Counted from the first letter of the stretch, positions 1 through 8,864 are shown. The stretch is 64,000 nt of DNA from Paenibacillus sp. AN1007 (GCF_040702995.1 NZ_CP159992.1:4768501-4832500), one strand, 5' to 3'. A program made the numbers and translations. Notes: generated by a model not told the origin, from the sequence alone.

Positions 1-134
1 GATACGCCCAAAGCGATTGTCCGGCTGCACCATGCTGCGTTATACCAGCAGACTCCTATCAGTACGGCAATTAAGGGGCACAGCACAAAAACAATGAATA
101 ATGGGTTCATTTCCTCAAACCACCAGTAGATCAT
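1..134 (-). CDS. Small membrane protein, DUF2651-like (partial, runs off the left edge)
   Basis: Reading the minus strand from the ATG at 134 gives 44 codons without a stop up to the window edge. The product begins MIYWWFEEMNPLFIVFVLCP and continues with one long hydrophobic segment (about residues 9-32). A GGAGG lies nine bases upstream of this ATG, and a GTG directly before it is an alternative start. An internal ATG at 110 (MNPLF) would also fit. The MNPLFIVF opening resembles the DUF2651 family of small Bacillus membrane proteins of unknown function. That assignment rests on recall of the family and only the first third or so is visible. Confidence 0.5.
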   Translation of the reverse strand, partial: MIYWWFEEMNPLFIVFVLCPLIAVLIGVCWYNAAWCSRTIALGV

Positions 135-298
135 CACCTTCACCCTCCATTTCATTGATGCGTCACAGCGTTCAAATCCCGAATTTTAGTTTACCACTTT
201 TTACGCGGCATGGACTGTATCAAATGTTTCATTTTAAACGGAATAAAACCAGTCCCCATGTTATAGAGACTGGTTTCTTTACAGATTCATCCATGATT

Positions 299-757
299 TC
301 ATCCAATTACTCTGGTCATAAATGCACTGTTCGGATCTAAAATATAATCAGCAAACGGCTCGCAATATTCGAACCCGAAATCCTCATAAAGTTTCCGTGC
401 CGGGATAAATGAATCCATGGAGCCCGTCTCCAGACTGATTCGTTGATAACCGCGAGCGACCGCTTCGTCGATAATGTGAGCCAGAATTCCACGGGCTACT
501 CCTTTGCGCAAGTGAGCCGAAGCCGTACGCATTGACTTCAGTTCAGCATGTTCTGCGTTTAGCTCCTTGATCGCTCCGCAGCCGAGCAGTTCCTCTCCGT
601 CCCATGCACACCAGAATGTAATCTCTGGCTTTTTCAGTCCATCCAGATTCAAAGCATGTATACTCTCGGGCGGCGAATCCGCCGCCATACCCAATAAATG
701 TTCCGCGATTAACGCCTTTACCTGGTTACCACTCAGATCATCCACTCTAATTTCCAT
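299..757 (-). CDS. GNAT family N-acetyltransferase
   Basis: A 152-residue acetyltransferase that would move an acetyl group from acetyl-CoA to an unknown amine substrate. The acetyl-CoA-binding loop is RKGVARG at residues 84-90, followed by the usual beta strand (ISLETG) and the C-terminal ARKLYEDFGF motif at 120-129. The overall sequence resembles YsnE-type acetyltransferases. I chose the start at 757 because AGGAG sits eight bases upstream. The longer reading frame beginning at 778 has no ribosome binding site. It is monocistronic, with the partial gene ending off-window to its left. Confidence 0.85.
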   Translation of the reverse strand: MEIRVDDLSGNQVKALIAEHLLGMAADSPPESIHALNLDGLKKPEITFWCAWDGEELLGCGAIKELNAEHAELKSMRTASAHLRKGVARGILAHIIDEAVARGYQRISLETGSMDSFIPARKLYEDFGFEYCEPFADYILDPNSAFMTRVIG

Positions 758-1410
758 CGTTCCCACTCCTGCCGACATTTTGTAAATGACACATCACTAC
801 GAATTGAATCAATGATTTCATCTTACAACGATGTCAGGTTTTGTGACAACAATAGTTTGGTTTAGTGAAAGGAGTTGGCATAGTCCAATACAGAAGGGTT
901 TATTTTATCCTACCAAGGTTTAATTTCGCTGTTGAAGTTATCTGCCTAAGCTTTACATGCACGCTTACGATTACCGTCATCAAACGTCCGCTCTCTCTGC
1001 TGCTATCCGCAAAGAACAAGCCTTTAGAAGTATTCAACACCATGTTATATGAAAGTTCTCGTGCTCTACTTTAACTCACAGTGTATCTTGGCAACCAACT
1101 GGATATGCATCGGCTTGGTATTCGCGCTCGCCCCCGCTTCACTTCACTTTACTCCACTGCAGATTTCTACGACTATCAATGAAAACTATCACCACCGCTA
1201 ACGATCCGTAGGGAGCTTATTTGGGCAAAATACGGCCTAAAAAAACCTAACGATCCTCAGATCAGGTGTTTTCAAGCGAAAAGAACCCTTTGACAACGAA
1301 ATAACGTCCCTACGGATCGTTAGAATTCTAAAACAGTCTGAATCGCTCAAATAAGGATTCCTGTGATCGTTAGAGTGGAAAACGGCCAGAAACAGCTTAC
1401 GCCTTAAACC
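758..1410. other. Gene-free stretch with an inverted repeat cluster
   Basis: About 650 bases without a supported gene. A 69-codon frame at 865-1074 lacks a ribosome binding site and resembles nothing. The only visible structure is the repeat cluster at 1198-1373, listed separately. Confidence 0.6.
1198..1373. repeat. Nested inverted repeats built on CTAACGATCC
   Basis: A perfect 17-base inverted pair, CTAACGATCCGTAGGGA at 1198-1214 and its complement at 1307-1323, is interleaved with a second, shorter pair: CTAACGATCC near 1247-1256 and GATCGTTAG at 1365-1373. So four copies of the same core occur, two in each direction, within 176 bases and outside any gene. This looks like an intergenic dispersed repeat rather than a terminator, because no T-run follows either arm. 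No other copy was found in the window. Confidence 0.7.
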
Positions 1411-2874
1411 TCAAGACTGCTGATACGATACTGCCGTCATCTGGCATGGCTCACAAGCGAACATGTAATATACACCTTCACCATGCTCCTGAATTAATTC
1501 GCCATCCAACTGACCGAGCGCCTTCATCGTAGTAGAGCAGGCAGGACATTCTGGATAGTCTGCATCCTGCACCCATCCGGGGTGCCCGCCAACCTGAGAC
1601 AGCGAAGGTTCCATGGCCCATTCACTGCCATGAAAAGGTCGGCGTGGTTCAGGCGCAATGCAGAATGAACGGCGCTGTACCTGCTTCTGCTTCTGCTTTT
1701 GCTCCTGCACCGACTCCTGTTCCTTTCCCTGCTGCCATCCCTGTTCCTGCTCTCCTTCTTCTATCCCGATCTGTGCCAGTGACTCTCCTTCTTCTGCTCC
1801 TGCGTAATCCAATGTACGAGACACTAATCCCGAAATATCCAACTTCATCTCTTCTATATCTAACTCATCGAATCCATCAGGCTTCACATTATGCTTGCTC
1901 CAGACTGGATTGCCTGTGGAATCCATCTCCATGTAGACCACGCCATAACAGCTGCATATCAGACAGGTCTGCACATCAAGTTGTGGAGAATTCCAGTGGA
2001 CGGACTGAAGCGATGGATGCTTCACATGTAAATTCATTAAGCTGACGATTGGATTGCTGCACCACGGGCAATGATAGAAACTTGGTGCGAGCAAAGAAAC
2101 TAGATCACCAGCAAGGTTGTCGCTCTCACTTCTCGCTGCATTACTCTCCCCTGCTTCATACAATGAATAACTCGGGGTCATAAATAACTCTCTTCGCTGC
2201 CCTTCTTCGGTTAACTCCCAACCCGCCTGCAGCGCGTAAGCATCAGGGGCGGCATACAGCTTGTCAGTCCACTCTGGTGGAGACTGCTTCCACTGCCAGA
2301 ACTGCTGCACAACAACATCGTCGCCAATGAAGGCCAGCATGATCAAGATAAGGTTGCGATTTCCCTCATCGGTGTTCACCTGCTGCAGCAGATGATCTCG
2401 CGTCTCACCAGAGGCGCTTTTGAACAAAACAGCCGGATAAACGATGTCCCGATCCAGAAGCTCCGGAATCTCCGCAGTCAGGGGCAGATCATGGTAACAC
2501 ACGAGATATACCAAAATATCTTTGCCGGTATCCTCATCATCTGATCGGATCAGCTCCATCGCATATTGTTTCATCTCCTGCTGCTGCTCTGCTGAAAGAG
2601 ATAGATATACCTGTTCCATGGAATATTTATACGGTACATATCGAACAAGTTCATCATATGTGCGAGATTCATGCATGATTTTCAAAATCTGTACCTCATC
2701 CGTAATCCCTTCATACAGATTCACATCCCGCCGATTTGCCTCAATGTACCGCTGGTGGGCTTCACGCTCCATTTCCTGCTTGCAGGGCATGCAGTACCCG
2801 CCCGTTTTGGCAGCGGTCGCTGGTAAAATCTTATGATCGCACCCTTCGCTTATACATGGGATACGTTCTGACAT
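1411..2874 (-). CDS. Orphan protein with three CxxC zinc-ribbon-like regions
   Basis: A 487-residue cytoplasmic protein with no signal peptide or membrane segment. Cysteine pairs occur at residues 7/12 with 28/31, 269/272 with 304/307, and 443/446 with 474/477, which suggests three zinc ribbons. The last one, preceded by GGHPGWVQ, resembles the C-terminal module of DUF1963/YwqG-type proteins. A Gln/Glu-rich low-complexity linker lies around residues 365-405. The start has GGAGGAGG just upstream, placed 19 bases after the stop of the alanyl-tRNA editing gene, so the two are very probably co-transcribed. Function is unknown. Confidence 0.8.
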   Translation of the reverse strand: MSERIPCISEGCDHKILPATAAKTGGYCMPCKQEMEREAHQRYIEANRRDVNLYEGITDEVQILKIMHESRTYDELVRYVPYKYSMEQVYLSLSAEQQQEMKQYAMELIRSDDEDTGKDILVYLVCYHDLPLTAEIPELLDRDIVYPAVLFKSASGETRDHLLQQVNTDEGNRNLILIMLAFIGDDVVVQQFWQWKQSPPEWTDKLYAAPDAYALQAGWELTEEGQRRELFMTPSYSLYEAGESNAARSESDNLAGDLVSLLAPSFYHCPWCSNPIVSLMNLHVKHPSLQSVHWNSPQLDVQTCLICSCYGVVYMEMDSTGNPVWSKHNVKPDGFDELDIEEMKLDISGLVSRTLDYAGAEEGESLAQIGIEEGEQEQGWQQGKEQESVQEQKQKQKQVQRRSFCIAPEPRRPFHGSEWAMEPSLSQVGGHPGWVQDADYPECPACSTTMKALGQLDGELIQEHGEGVYYMFACEPCQMTAVSYQQS

Positions 2875-2893
2875 GCTTCAGCCTCCTCCAAAT

Positions 2894-4075
2894 TTAGGAA
2901 TGGTGTCCAAGCTGCTCCTTCGTGAATTCATAAAATGCCAGCGCATCCTCACTGCTCGCGAAACCCGCCTGAGCTAATTTCTCACTGCCGCCGCCTTTAC
3001 CCTGGTAAGCCCCCAGATTGCCTTTGAAAAATGGCCCGCATGCCCATTCCGGCGGCTGTCCGTTCTGTGCCAGCACAACCTTCGCTTCCGAGATGCTGGC
3101 AAACAGCACCAAACCTTCATGCTCTGCGGTAAGTTTGGTGGCAAGACTTTGCATGTCCTTGAGAGATTTATCCTCGAAAATCTGGGCAATGACCAGCCCT
3201 TCCCGTGCCGCAAGCAGTTCCTGTGCATAGTAAGAATCGTTGGTCGATTTTACTGCATTCAGCTCGTTTTGCAGCAGCTTTTGCTCCTGCTCCATTTTCT
3301 CAATGCGCTCCAGCAGCTCGTCCCGACTTGTCTTTAACTTTGCCGTTATCCCGTTTAGTACCTGTTGTGCTGCTGTAAATTCGTTCAAAGCTCTCATTCC
3401 GCATTTGAAATATATTCGAGTACCGCCCTTCACCTTCTCCGTTCTCAGCAGCTTAATGATGCCAATCTCGCCTGTTGCCGCCACATGCGTGCCGCCACAA
3501 GCATTGTACTCGACACCCTCGATCTCCACGATGCGAATGTCCTCCGTCACCGTCGGCTGCTTCACCAAAGGCAAACGTGCGGCTTCTTCGGCGGTAACCC
3601 ATGAAGCGCGAACCGGAGCATTGCGAACAATCTGCCGATTCACCTCCTGCTCAATCGCAGCCAGCTGTTCCGCGCTGAGAGTCTCTGCAGCCACATCAAT
3701 CGTTGCGTAGTCTGTGCCCAAGTGAAAGCTGAGCGTCATGGCATCCGTCAGCTTCAATGTAATTGCCGATAACAAATGCTGGCCCGTATGCTGCTGCATG
3801 TGGTCGAATCTTCGCTCCCAATCCAGTTCACAGTCCACTTCATCCTGCTCCGGTGAACGCTCCAGCTTATGCCATATTTCTCCGTCCTCCAGGTTCACAT
3901 CCAGAACAGCAATGCCGCCAATCTGTCCCAGATCACACGGCTGTCCGCCTCCATGAGGATAAAATGCCGTCTCGACCAGCGTAACGTATACGCCATCTTC
4001 TTTCGTCACTCGATTTGTAATATGTGTATGCCACTGGCGTGTATACGCAGCGTCATAGTAAATTTTTTGAGTCAT
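2894..4075 (-). CDS. Alanyl-tRNA editing protein, AlaX-L type
   Basis: A 393-residue free-standing editing hydrolase expected to deacylate Ser-tRNA(Ala) or Gly-tRNA(Ala) in the cytoplasm. It has the GGGQP motif at 42-46, the zinc-binding HxxxH at H96/H100 and CxxxH at C193/H197. A coiled-coil region (about 235-290) and a C-terminal DHHA1-like segment with GKGGGSEKLAQAGF follow. Together these match the editing plus C-terminal parts of AlaRS without the catalytic core, as in AlaX-L. The start at 4075 (MTQKIYYD) is preferred. An upstream TTG at 4102 in the same frame has no good ribosome binding site. Confidence 0.92.
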   Translation of the reverse strand: MTQKIYYDAAYTRQWHTHITNRVTKEDGVYVTLVETAFYPHGGGQPCDLGQIGGIAVLDVNLEDGEIWHKLERSPEQDEVDCELDWERRFDHMQQHTGQHLLSAITLKLTDAMTLSFHLGTDYATIDVAAETLSAEQLAAIEQEVNRQIVRNAPVRASWVTAEEAARLPLVKQPTVTEDIRIVEIEGVEYNACGGTHVAATGEIGIIKLLRTEKVKGGTRIYFKCGMRALNEFTAAQQVLNGITAKLKTSRDELLERIEKMEQEQKLLQNELNAVKSTNDSYYAQELLAAREGLVIAQIFEDKSLKDMQSLATKLTAEHEGLVLFASISEAKVVLAQNGQPPEWACGPFFKGNLGAYQGKGGGSEKLAQAGFASSEDALAFYEFTKEQLGHHS

Positions 4076-4189
4076 TAGATGTTTCGTTCCCTTCTCGTTC
4101 AAGTAAGTTACTTCTACTCTCAGATTACACTATTTCCCACAGCTAACGCCAATTTCGGTTAACTCTAATCACGTGTAGTCTCACAAAAA

Positions 4190-4224
4190 AGACCGCTCTG
4201 TAGGCCAAGCCCACAGAGCGGTCT
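4190..4224 (-). terminator. Intrinsic terminator
   Basis: A perfect 12-base stem (AGACCGCTCTGT at 4190-4201, complement at 4213-4224) is followed on the minus strand by six T. It would end transcripts of the hydrolase gene that stops at 4453. The plus strand side also has a weaker T-rich tail. Confidence 0.85.
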
Positions 4225-4231
4225 ATATTTT

Positions 4232-4260
4232 ATCCAACGTTTAATTTGAAAACGTTGGAT
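4232..4260. repeat. Perfect 11-bp inverted repeat
   Basis: ATCCAACGTTT at 4232-4242 and its complement at 4250-4260 enclose a seven-base loop. It lies between the terminator and the structured repeat. There is no T-run, so it is not an obvious terminator, and its role is unknown. Confidence 0.6.
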
Positions 4261-4275
4261 ATGAACGTTCTCATA

Positions 4276-4425
4276 GATTACACCGAAACGGAGATGGAAG
4301 ACTAATGCTGGAGAAGCGGAGCGTCCGCCTTTATCACCCGATTTTCCCCATAGGAAAAGTTCAATAAAATCGGGGGATAACAGCGATCGAAAGCATAGTC
4401 GCCATCGGAGTGGTCAAGTGTAATC
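4276..4425 (+). repeat. Structured dispersed repeat, copy 1
   Basis: A 150-base element bounded by GATTACAC and GTGTAATC. Inside it are nested inverted repeats: GATGG/CCATC, GACTA-TGCT/AGCA-TAGTC, a GCGGA-GCG-TCCGC hairpin, and a TTATC..CCCGATTTT / AAAATCGGG..GATAA stem. A homologous copy in the opposite orientation lies at 6651-6801. Several stem positions change in both arms at once between the copies, so the folded form appears conserved. It contains no credible open reading frame. Confidence 0.8.
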
Positions 4426-4452
4426 TAAAGGCACACCATATCTTTTTTCACA

Positions 4453-6600
4453 CTAAACCAAGTTCCAGAAGAGAACTGTATTTGCCACCGTCACCATCGT
4501 AAACAGCAGCGTATTCACAAATGCCGCGAGCCATACATTGTTCGTTTTCTCAAACAATTTGCGTGCGTATACCGCAGCGATGATCAGACATGGCACCAGC
4601 GCGAACAACAGGATGCCGTTCAGTGCTTGAGTTGGATACAGCGCCACACCTGTCATAAAGTCTTTGCCATACTGTGCCAGCATCCACAATACCAGTCCGC
4701 CAACATTCAGTACAATCGCAAGGAACATACCGCCGCGTTTGCCGCGTGTATTGGCGTTCAGCGCAATGGCACTCACAAAGTAATAGATTAGGAACAGTGG
4801 TGCATAACGCAGTGCAGTAACGAAATGTGCCTGTTCAAACGTACGTACTGCAAATGTCCAGATGCGGAAGTCCGTTCCGAAGATTGCCTGTACTGCGAAC
4901 AGCAGTGCATACCCGATTACAATCGCGAGTACAGCTGTTACGAGGCTGGCAATGATGGTTCCGATATTCAAGCTAATCCCGTAATCGCTGAAACGGGTAC
5001 CTGCATCCTTTTTGGAGAAATAGTGGAATGCAAAGGTCACCAGCATCATAATTAACGCCGATACCAACGCCCAGTATACGATCTGGTTCGTCGTTGGTTC
5101 ATTGAAGTATGTGCCTGTAACGACAATTTTGCTCGCATAGTTAAACACAATCCACATGGCAAGAGATACAATGGCGAGCAGCACGCTTCCTACGCCGATA
5201 TTTTTCATCCGGCGGCTTGCCGCATAATCATTCTTTTTGCTTCCAGCCAAGACAAATCCAATGACTGCAGCAAGCACACTTACAATCAACAGAATCAGAG
5301 CAATGATACGCAGTACATTCAATCCGTCTGCCGATTTATCCATCAGCGTTGGGAAAAGAATGGCCGGAATCAGCGTGCTGAACGCAATCGCAAGCCAGTA
5401 CATTGTTTTTTGTCTGCCGCTTACGGCAGCGGATACCGTTGCAATCTCACTGCTAACCGCTTTACGCAGCAATGGCAGTCTGAGCAGCAGCGTAATCAGA
5501 GGCACAATCATCAGGAAGAAGCCGATCAAAGATACAAAGTTAAAGGCTTCCTTCGCCCACCAGATCTGATTTCCCGATCCCAGATTCACATTGGTCTGGT
5601 TCGGTGACGTTACCCCATTGAAAGCATGAGCATAAAAGTCGATCAGATGTCCCGTTGTCGTTGGCGAAAAATGGTTCCACGGGTGAGTCTGATTCGGTGT
5701 AAACATGATGTGCTCGCCCGTTTGCGAAGGGCGTACTACTTTGCCATCCACCAACAGGTCTCCGGACTGTACTTCTGTAAACTTGTCCGTTTCCGCTCTT
5801 GGCGCATCTGCTGCCAGTCCGAGGAATGCTTTACCCGAAGTCGTTGCGGCAAAATCTTTGCGCATCACGGTACCTTTGATTTCTTTTTCAGCGGCTGTTT
5901 TCTCTTCGTCGGATTTGTTAAAGAAAAACTCGTCATACTTACCCGCAATCATCCCTACTGTTCGGCTTCCAAAAGCCGCCTGCAGCTGGTCTTGCGGAGC
6001 CACGGCTGCCGCATACGAATAGTCTGCGCCTACAGAGATTCCGGTATAGATCATGCGGTGCCCTGTTTGCAATGACGTCATCTCATCCATGTACATGGAG
6101 AGCAGTGTCGAGAATCCCCCCATGGAGTGACCGCTAACCGCAACATACGCGTTACCCTTGTCATCCTTTTTCGTGTATTCCTGATCATAGATATATTTAG
6201 CTGCATCGAATTGAGAATAAATCCAGAATGTGCCAAACATATCTTTCACCGGAATTGGTGCATTCCAGCGGGAATCCCCGTGATCGTACATATCGAGCGC
6301 CAGCACAATGTAACCACGTCTGGACATCTCAATGGCAGGTGCATCCTGCATTTCTTTCGTGTTCAAATAACCATGTGTTGTAATAATAACCGGTCTTTTG
6401 TCATCGGCACCCGCGCCTTTTGGCATGTACAGCAGACCCGATAACGTTCCGTGGTCGGCCTGGAATTTGATCTCTTTAACCTTGACGGAATAGAACGATG
6501 TGTTAAACATACCGGCAAACAAGCTGCCGAAAATGACCAGCGCGAGTGATAAAACCAGCAACCCCTGCGGTTTTTTCAAGAATGATGTGACTGTTCTCAT
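4453..6600 (-). CDS. Alpha/beta hydrolase fused to a multi-pass membrane domain
   Basis: A 715-residue membrane protein. One N-terminal transmembrane helix (about 12-32) is followed by an alpha/beta hydrolase domain, with oxyanion-type HG at 76-77 and nucleophile elbow GHSMGG at 157-162 (Ser159). A C-terminal domain from about residue 355 has roughly nine hydrophobic helices. The hydrolase part would lie outside the membrane, and the substrate cannot be told. The ribosome binding site is AAGGAG eight bases before the ATG. Two inverted copies of a structured repeat flank the gene on both sides. Confidence 0.8.
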   Translation of the reverse strand: MRTVTSFLKKPQGLLVLSLALVIFGSLFAGMFNTSFYSVKVKEIKFQADHGTLSGLLYMPKGAGADDKRPVIITTHGYLNTKEMQDAPAIEMSRRGYIVLALDMYDHGDSRWNAPIPVKDMFGTFWIYSQFDAAKYIYDQEYTKKDDKGNAYVAVSGHSMGGFSTLLSMYMDEMTSLQTGHRMIYTGISVGADYSYAAAVAPQDQLQAAFGSRTVGMIAGKYDEFFFNKSDEEKTAAEKEIKGTVMRKDFAATTSGKAFLGLAADAPRAETDKFTEVQSGDLLVDGKVVRPSQTGEHIMFTPNQTHPWNHFSPTTTGHLIDFYAHAFNGVTSPNQTNVNLGSGNQIWWAKEAFNFVSLIGFFLMIVPLITLLLRLPLLRKAVSSEIATVSAAVSGRQKTMYWLAIAFSTLIPAILFPTLMDKSADGLNVLRIIALILLIVSVLAAVIGFVLAGSKKNDYAASRRMKNIGVGSVLLAIVSLAMWIVFNYASKIVVTGTYFNEPTTNQIVYWALVSALIMMLVTFAFHYFSKKDAGTRFSDYGISLNIGTIIASLVTAVLAIVIGYALLFAVQAIFGTDFRIWTFAVRTFEQAHFVTALRYAPLFLIYYFVSAIALNANTRGKRGGMFLAIVLNVGGLVLWMLAQYGKDFMTGVALYPTQALNGILLFALVPCLIIAAVYARKLFEKTNNVWLAAFVNTLLFTMVTVANTVLFWNLV

Positions 6601-6650
6601 AGTTGGCTCCTTTAAGTAATATAAAATGCGATATAATTTGAACTAAAGAT

Positions 6651-6801
6651 GTTTACACATGCACTTCGATGACAGAATAACCTTCCGATCGCTGTTATCC
6701 CCGGATTTTTTGATTCCCTTTTAAAAAGGGAAAATCCGGTGATAAAGGCGAACGCTTCGCTTCTTCAGGTTTTTTCTATCCTCTCCGTTATTGTGTAATT
6801 T
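6651..6801 (-). repeat. Structured dispersed repeat, copy 2 (inverted relative to copy 1)
   Basis: Homologous to 4276-4425 but in opposite orientation, with ends GTTTACAC and GTGTAATT. On the minus strand the GCGAA-GCG-TTCGC hairpin and the CCGGATTTT/AAAATCCGG stem replace GCGGA/TCCGC and CCCGATTTT/AAAATCGGG of copy 1, with both arms changed. The outer stem AGAA-AACCT/AGGTT-TTCT replaces GACTA-TGCT/AGCA-TAGTC. A further perfect 15-base inverted pair (ATATAATTTGAACTA at 6631-6645, complement at 6804-6818) encloses the copy. It lies in the 5' region of the hydrolase gene. Confidence 0.8.
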
Positions 6802-6818
6802 AATAGTTCAAATTATAT

Positions 6819-6974
6819 AGATAAATAGATATCACTATGCATACGCTCCCGTTCATAATAATGAGCGAAACAGCATGTCATTATGCAGCTAACAATACAA
6901 GCCAACAATAAAACTAAATTAAACTATTCAAATTAGATGTAAATGAGTACATGTAAATATTGACTCAATATGGC
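6819..6974. other. AT-rich gene-free stretch
   Basis: This is the remainder of the 494-base gap between the hydrolase and the dihydroxyacetone kinase. It is AT-rich and holds no reading frame I can support. It may hold the hydrolase promoter (a TATAAT is readable on the minus strand near 6815), but no matching -35 is evident. Confidence 0.4.
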
Positions 6975-7025
6975 CTAAAAAAAGCACACATAACGACGCC
7001 GGACTCCGGCGCCGTCACCTGTGTC
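6974..7025 (-). terminator. Terminator of the gldA-dhaK operon
   Basis: On the minus strand a GC-rich stem (CGCCGGA/TCCGGCG, extended by ACACA/TGTGT) is followed by seven T. It lies 70-120 bases after the stop of the kinase gene. Confidence 0.8.
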
Positions 7026-7094
7026 TGTTCATAACTTATCATCTTATCTATTCTATATCGTCATCCGAGCTTATTTTAATTAATGAAGTATCTT

Positions 7095-8864
7095 CTACTT
7101 CAAAGACTCGGACAGCTCAGTGAAAATAACACCCAGTGCATACGCACCAGCATCCGGATATCCCAGGCTGCGGTCACCGACCGTACCTGCGCGTCCCATA
7201 CGTGCTACGATATCTTCGGTTTTCTTCGCACCATCAACCGCTGCCGCTGCACCTTTGGCAAATGCGGATTTGAAGCCGTCTCCAGATTCCGCGCTTTGCG
7301 TCCAGGCATCTGCGCATGGAACGAGTGCATCGATCAGCGTTTTGTCACCCACAACTGCACCGCGTCCGAAGGAACGTTCACCTGTTGCTTGAATGCCTTG
7401 AACCGCTGCCTGCATTATTTCAGCAAACTCAGCAACATTCAACTGTTGTTTCTCACCTGCCGCTTTGCCCGCTGCACGGAATGCCGAACCCCAGATTGGG
7501 CCGGATGCTCCGCCGCAATACTCCATGATGACGAGAGAACATGCATCGAGGAATGAACCGATATCTTTTTTCTCTTCGTTAACGATGTGGTTCCACTCAC
7601 GCTTCAATTGACGGAAGCCTTTGGCTACACTCATTCCGAAATCGCCGTCACCGGCATGGGAATCCAGTTCACAGAACGGTACTTCGTTCTTGATGATGAT
7701 CTCGCCCATTTTATCGATCAGGTAAACCATGTTATCCAGTGAGAACTGATTGTTTTCAACAACAGCTGCTGACGCATCCGTCTGCACTTCATAAGATACT
7801 GGAGCATCCTCAGTCACAACCGCTTCCAGCGCTTCGGAGTAAGCAACTTGCGCCACTGGAGGGCCAGACACTTTAAATGCAGGTGTGTCGCTTTCCTTAA
7901 ACAGCAAGGTTTTCAATTCCTCATCCAGCTTCAGAATGGTAACTGATGCACCTGCCATGTCGATACTGGTCATGTAGTTGCCTACAAATGTCGTTGCTAC
8001 GTTAAGACCTGCATGTCCTGCAAGCTCACGCTGCACCGAGTTGTTGAGCAAGTACAGCTCTTGCAGAGGTGTCGCACCAAAACCGTTCACAAGCACAGCG
8101 ATCTCGGCGGACGCATTTTGATCCAGCTTCATATCTTTGAGCAATGCGGAAACCATACGTCCTGCAAGCTCATCTGCAGAGACGATTTTCTCCCGGCGAA
8201 TACCAGGCTCACCGTGAATACCAACGCCAAACTCCATCTCGTCTTCCGCAATTTCGAAGGTTGGTGTTCCTTTGGCAGGAACCGTACAAGAAGTGAAACC
8301 AAAGCCGATACTGCGCACGTTCTGCGCCGCTTTCTCGGCAGCAGCCTTCACTTCTTCCAGGCTGCGTCCTTCTTCTGCTGCGGCACCGGCAATTTTGTGA
8401 ACCAGAACAGTTCCAGCTACACCGCGGCGTCCTACCGTGTACAAGCTGTCCTGCACAGCGATGTCATCTTCCACACGTACATACTGCACGTGGATGCCAT
8501 CTTCTTCAGCCAGATGTGCTGCGTTTTTGAAGTTCATCATGTCGCCGCTGTAGTTTTTGATGATAAGCAGTGTACCTTTGCTGCTTGCCGTTGCTTTGAT
8601 CGCTTGATAAACCTGGATTTGGGAAGGGGATGCAAATACATCTCCGCACACAGCCGCATCCAGCATACCTTTACCGACATAACCTGCATGTGCTGGCTCG
8701 TGACCGCTGCCGCCGCCGCTGATCAGGCTGACTTTGTCAGTTTGAATCTCTCTGCGTTTGATCACTTTATATTTTTTTAGGAATTCCAGCTCCGGGTGCG
8801 CGAGCGCAATCCCGTTGCACATTTCCATGACAACATGTTCAGCTTGGTTGATGATTTTTTTCAT
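7095..8864 (-). CDS. dhaK: ATP-dependent dihydroxyacetone kinase (fused DhaK-DhaL)
   Basis: A 589-residue kinase that phosphorylates dihydroxyacetone to dihydroxyacetone phosphate. The DhaK half carries GGGSGHEP (50-57) and the substrate-binding histidine His217 in GVGIHGEPG. The C-terminal DhaL half, from about residue 370, has the Asp-rich Mg-ATP motif DSHAGDGDFG. Fusion of both halves is the ATP-dependent form, not the PTS-dependent form. Its ATG directly abuts the stop codon of the glycerol dehydrogenase gene and its ribosome binding site (AGGAGG) lies inside that gene, so translation is likely coupled. Together the two enzymes convert glycerol to dihydroxyacetone phosphate. Confidence 0.95.
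   Translation of the reverse strand: MKKIINQAEHVVMEMCNGIALAHPELEFLKKYKVIKRREIQTDKVSLISGGGSGHEPAHAGYVGKGMLDAAVCGDVFASPSQIQVYQAIKATASSKGTLLIIKNYSGDMMNFKNAAHLAEEDGIHVQYVRVEDDIAVQDSLYTVGRRGVAGTVLVHKIAGAAAEEGRSLEEVKAAAEKAAQNVRSIGFGFTSCTVPAKGTPTFEIAEDEMEFGVGIHGEPGIRREKIVSADELAGRMVSALLKDMKLDQNASAEIAVLVNGFGATPLQELYLLNNSVQRELAGHAGLNVATTFVGNYMTSIDMAGASVTILKLDEELKTLLFKESDTPAFKVSGPPVAQVAYSEALEAVVTEDAPVSYEVQTDASAAVVENNQFSLDNMVYLIDKMGEIIIKNEVPFCELDSHAGDGDFGMSVAKGFRQLKREWNHIVNEEKKDIGSFLDACSLVIMEYCGGASGPIWGSAFRAAGKAAGEKQQLNVAEFAEIMQAAVQGIQATGERSFGRGAVVGDKTLIDALVPCADAWTQSAESGDGFKSAFAKGAAAAVDGAKKTEDIVARMGRAGTVGDRSLGYPDAGAYALGVIFTELSESLK

Noticed and set aside
865..1074. Possible 69-residue protein on the plus strand
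   Set aside because: No ribosome binding site and no recognisable pattern.
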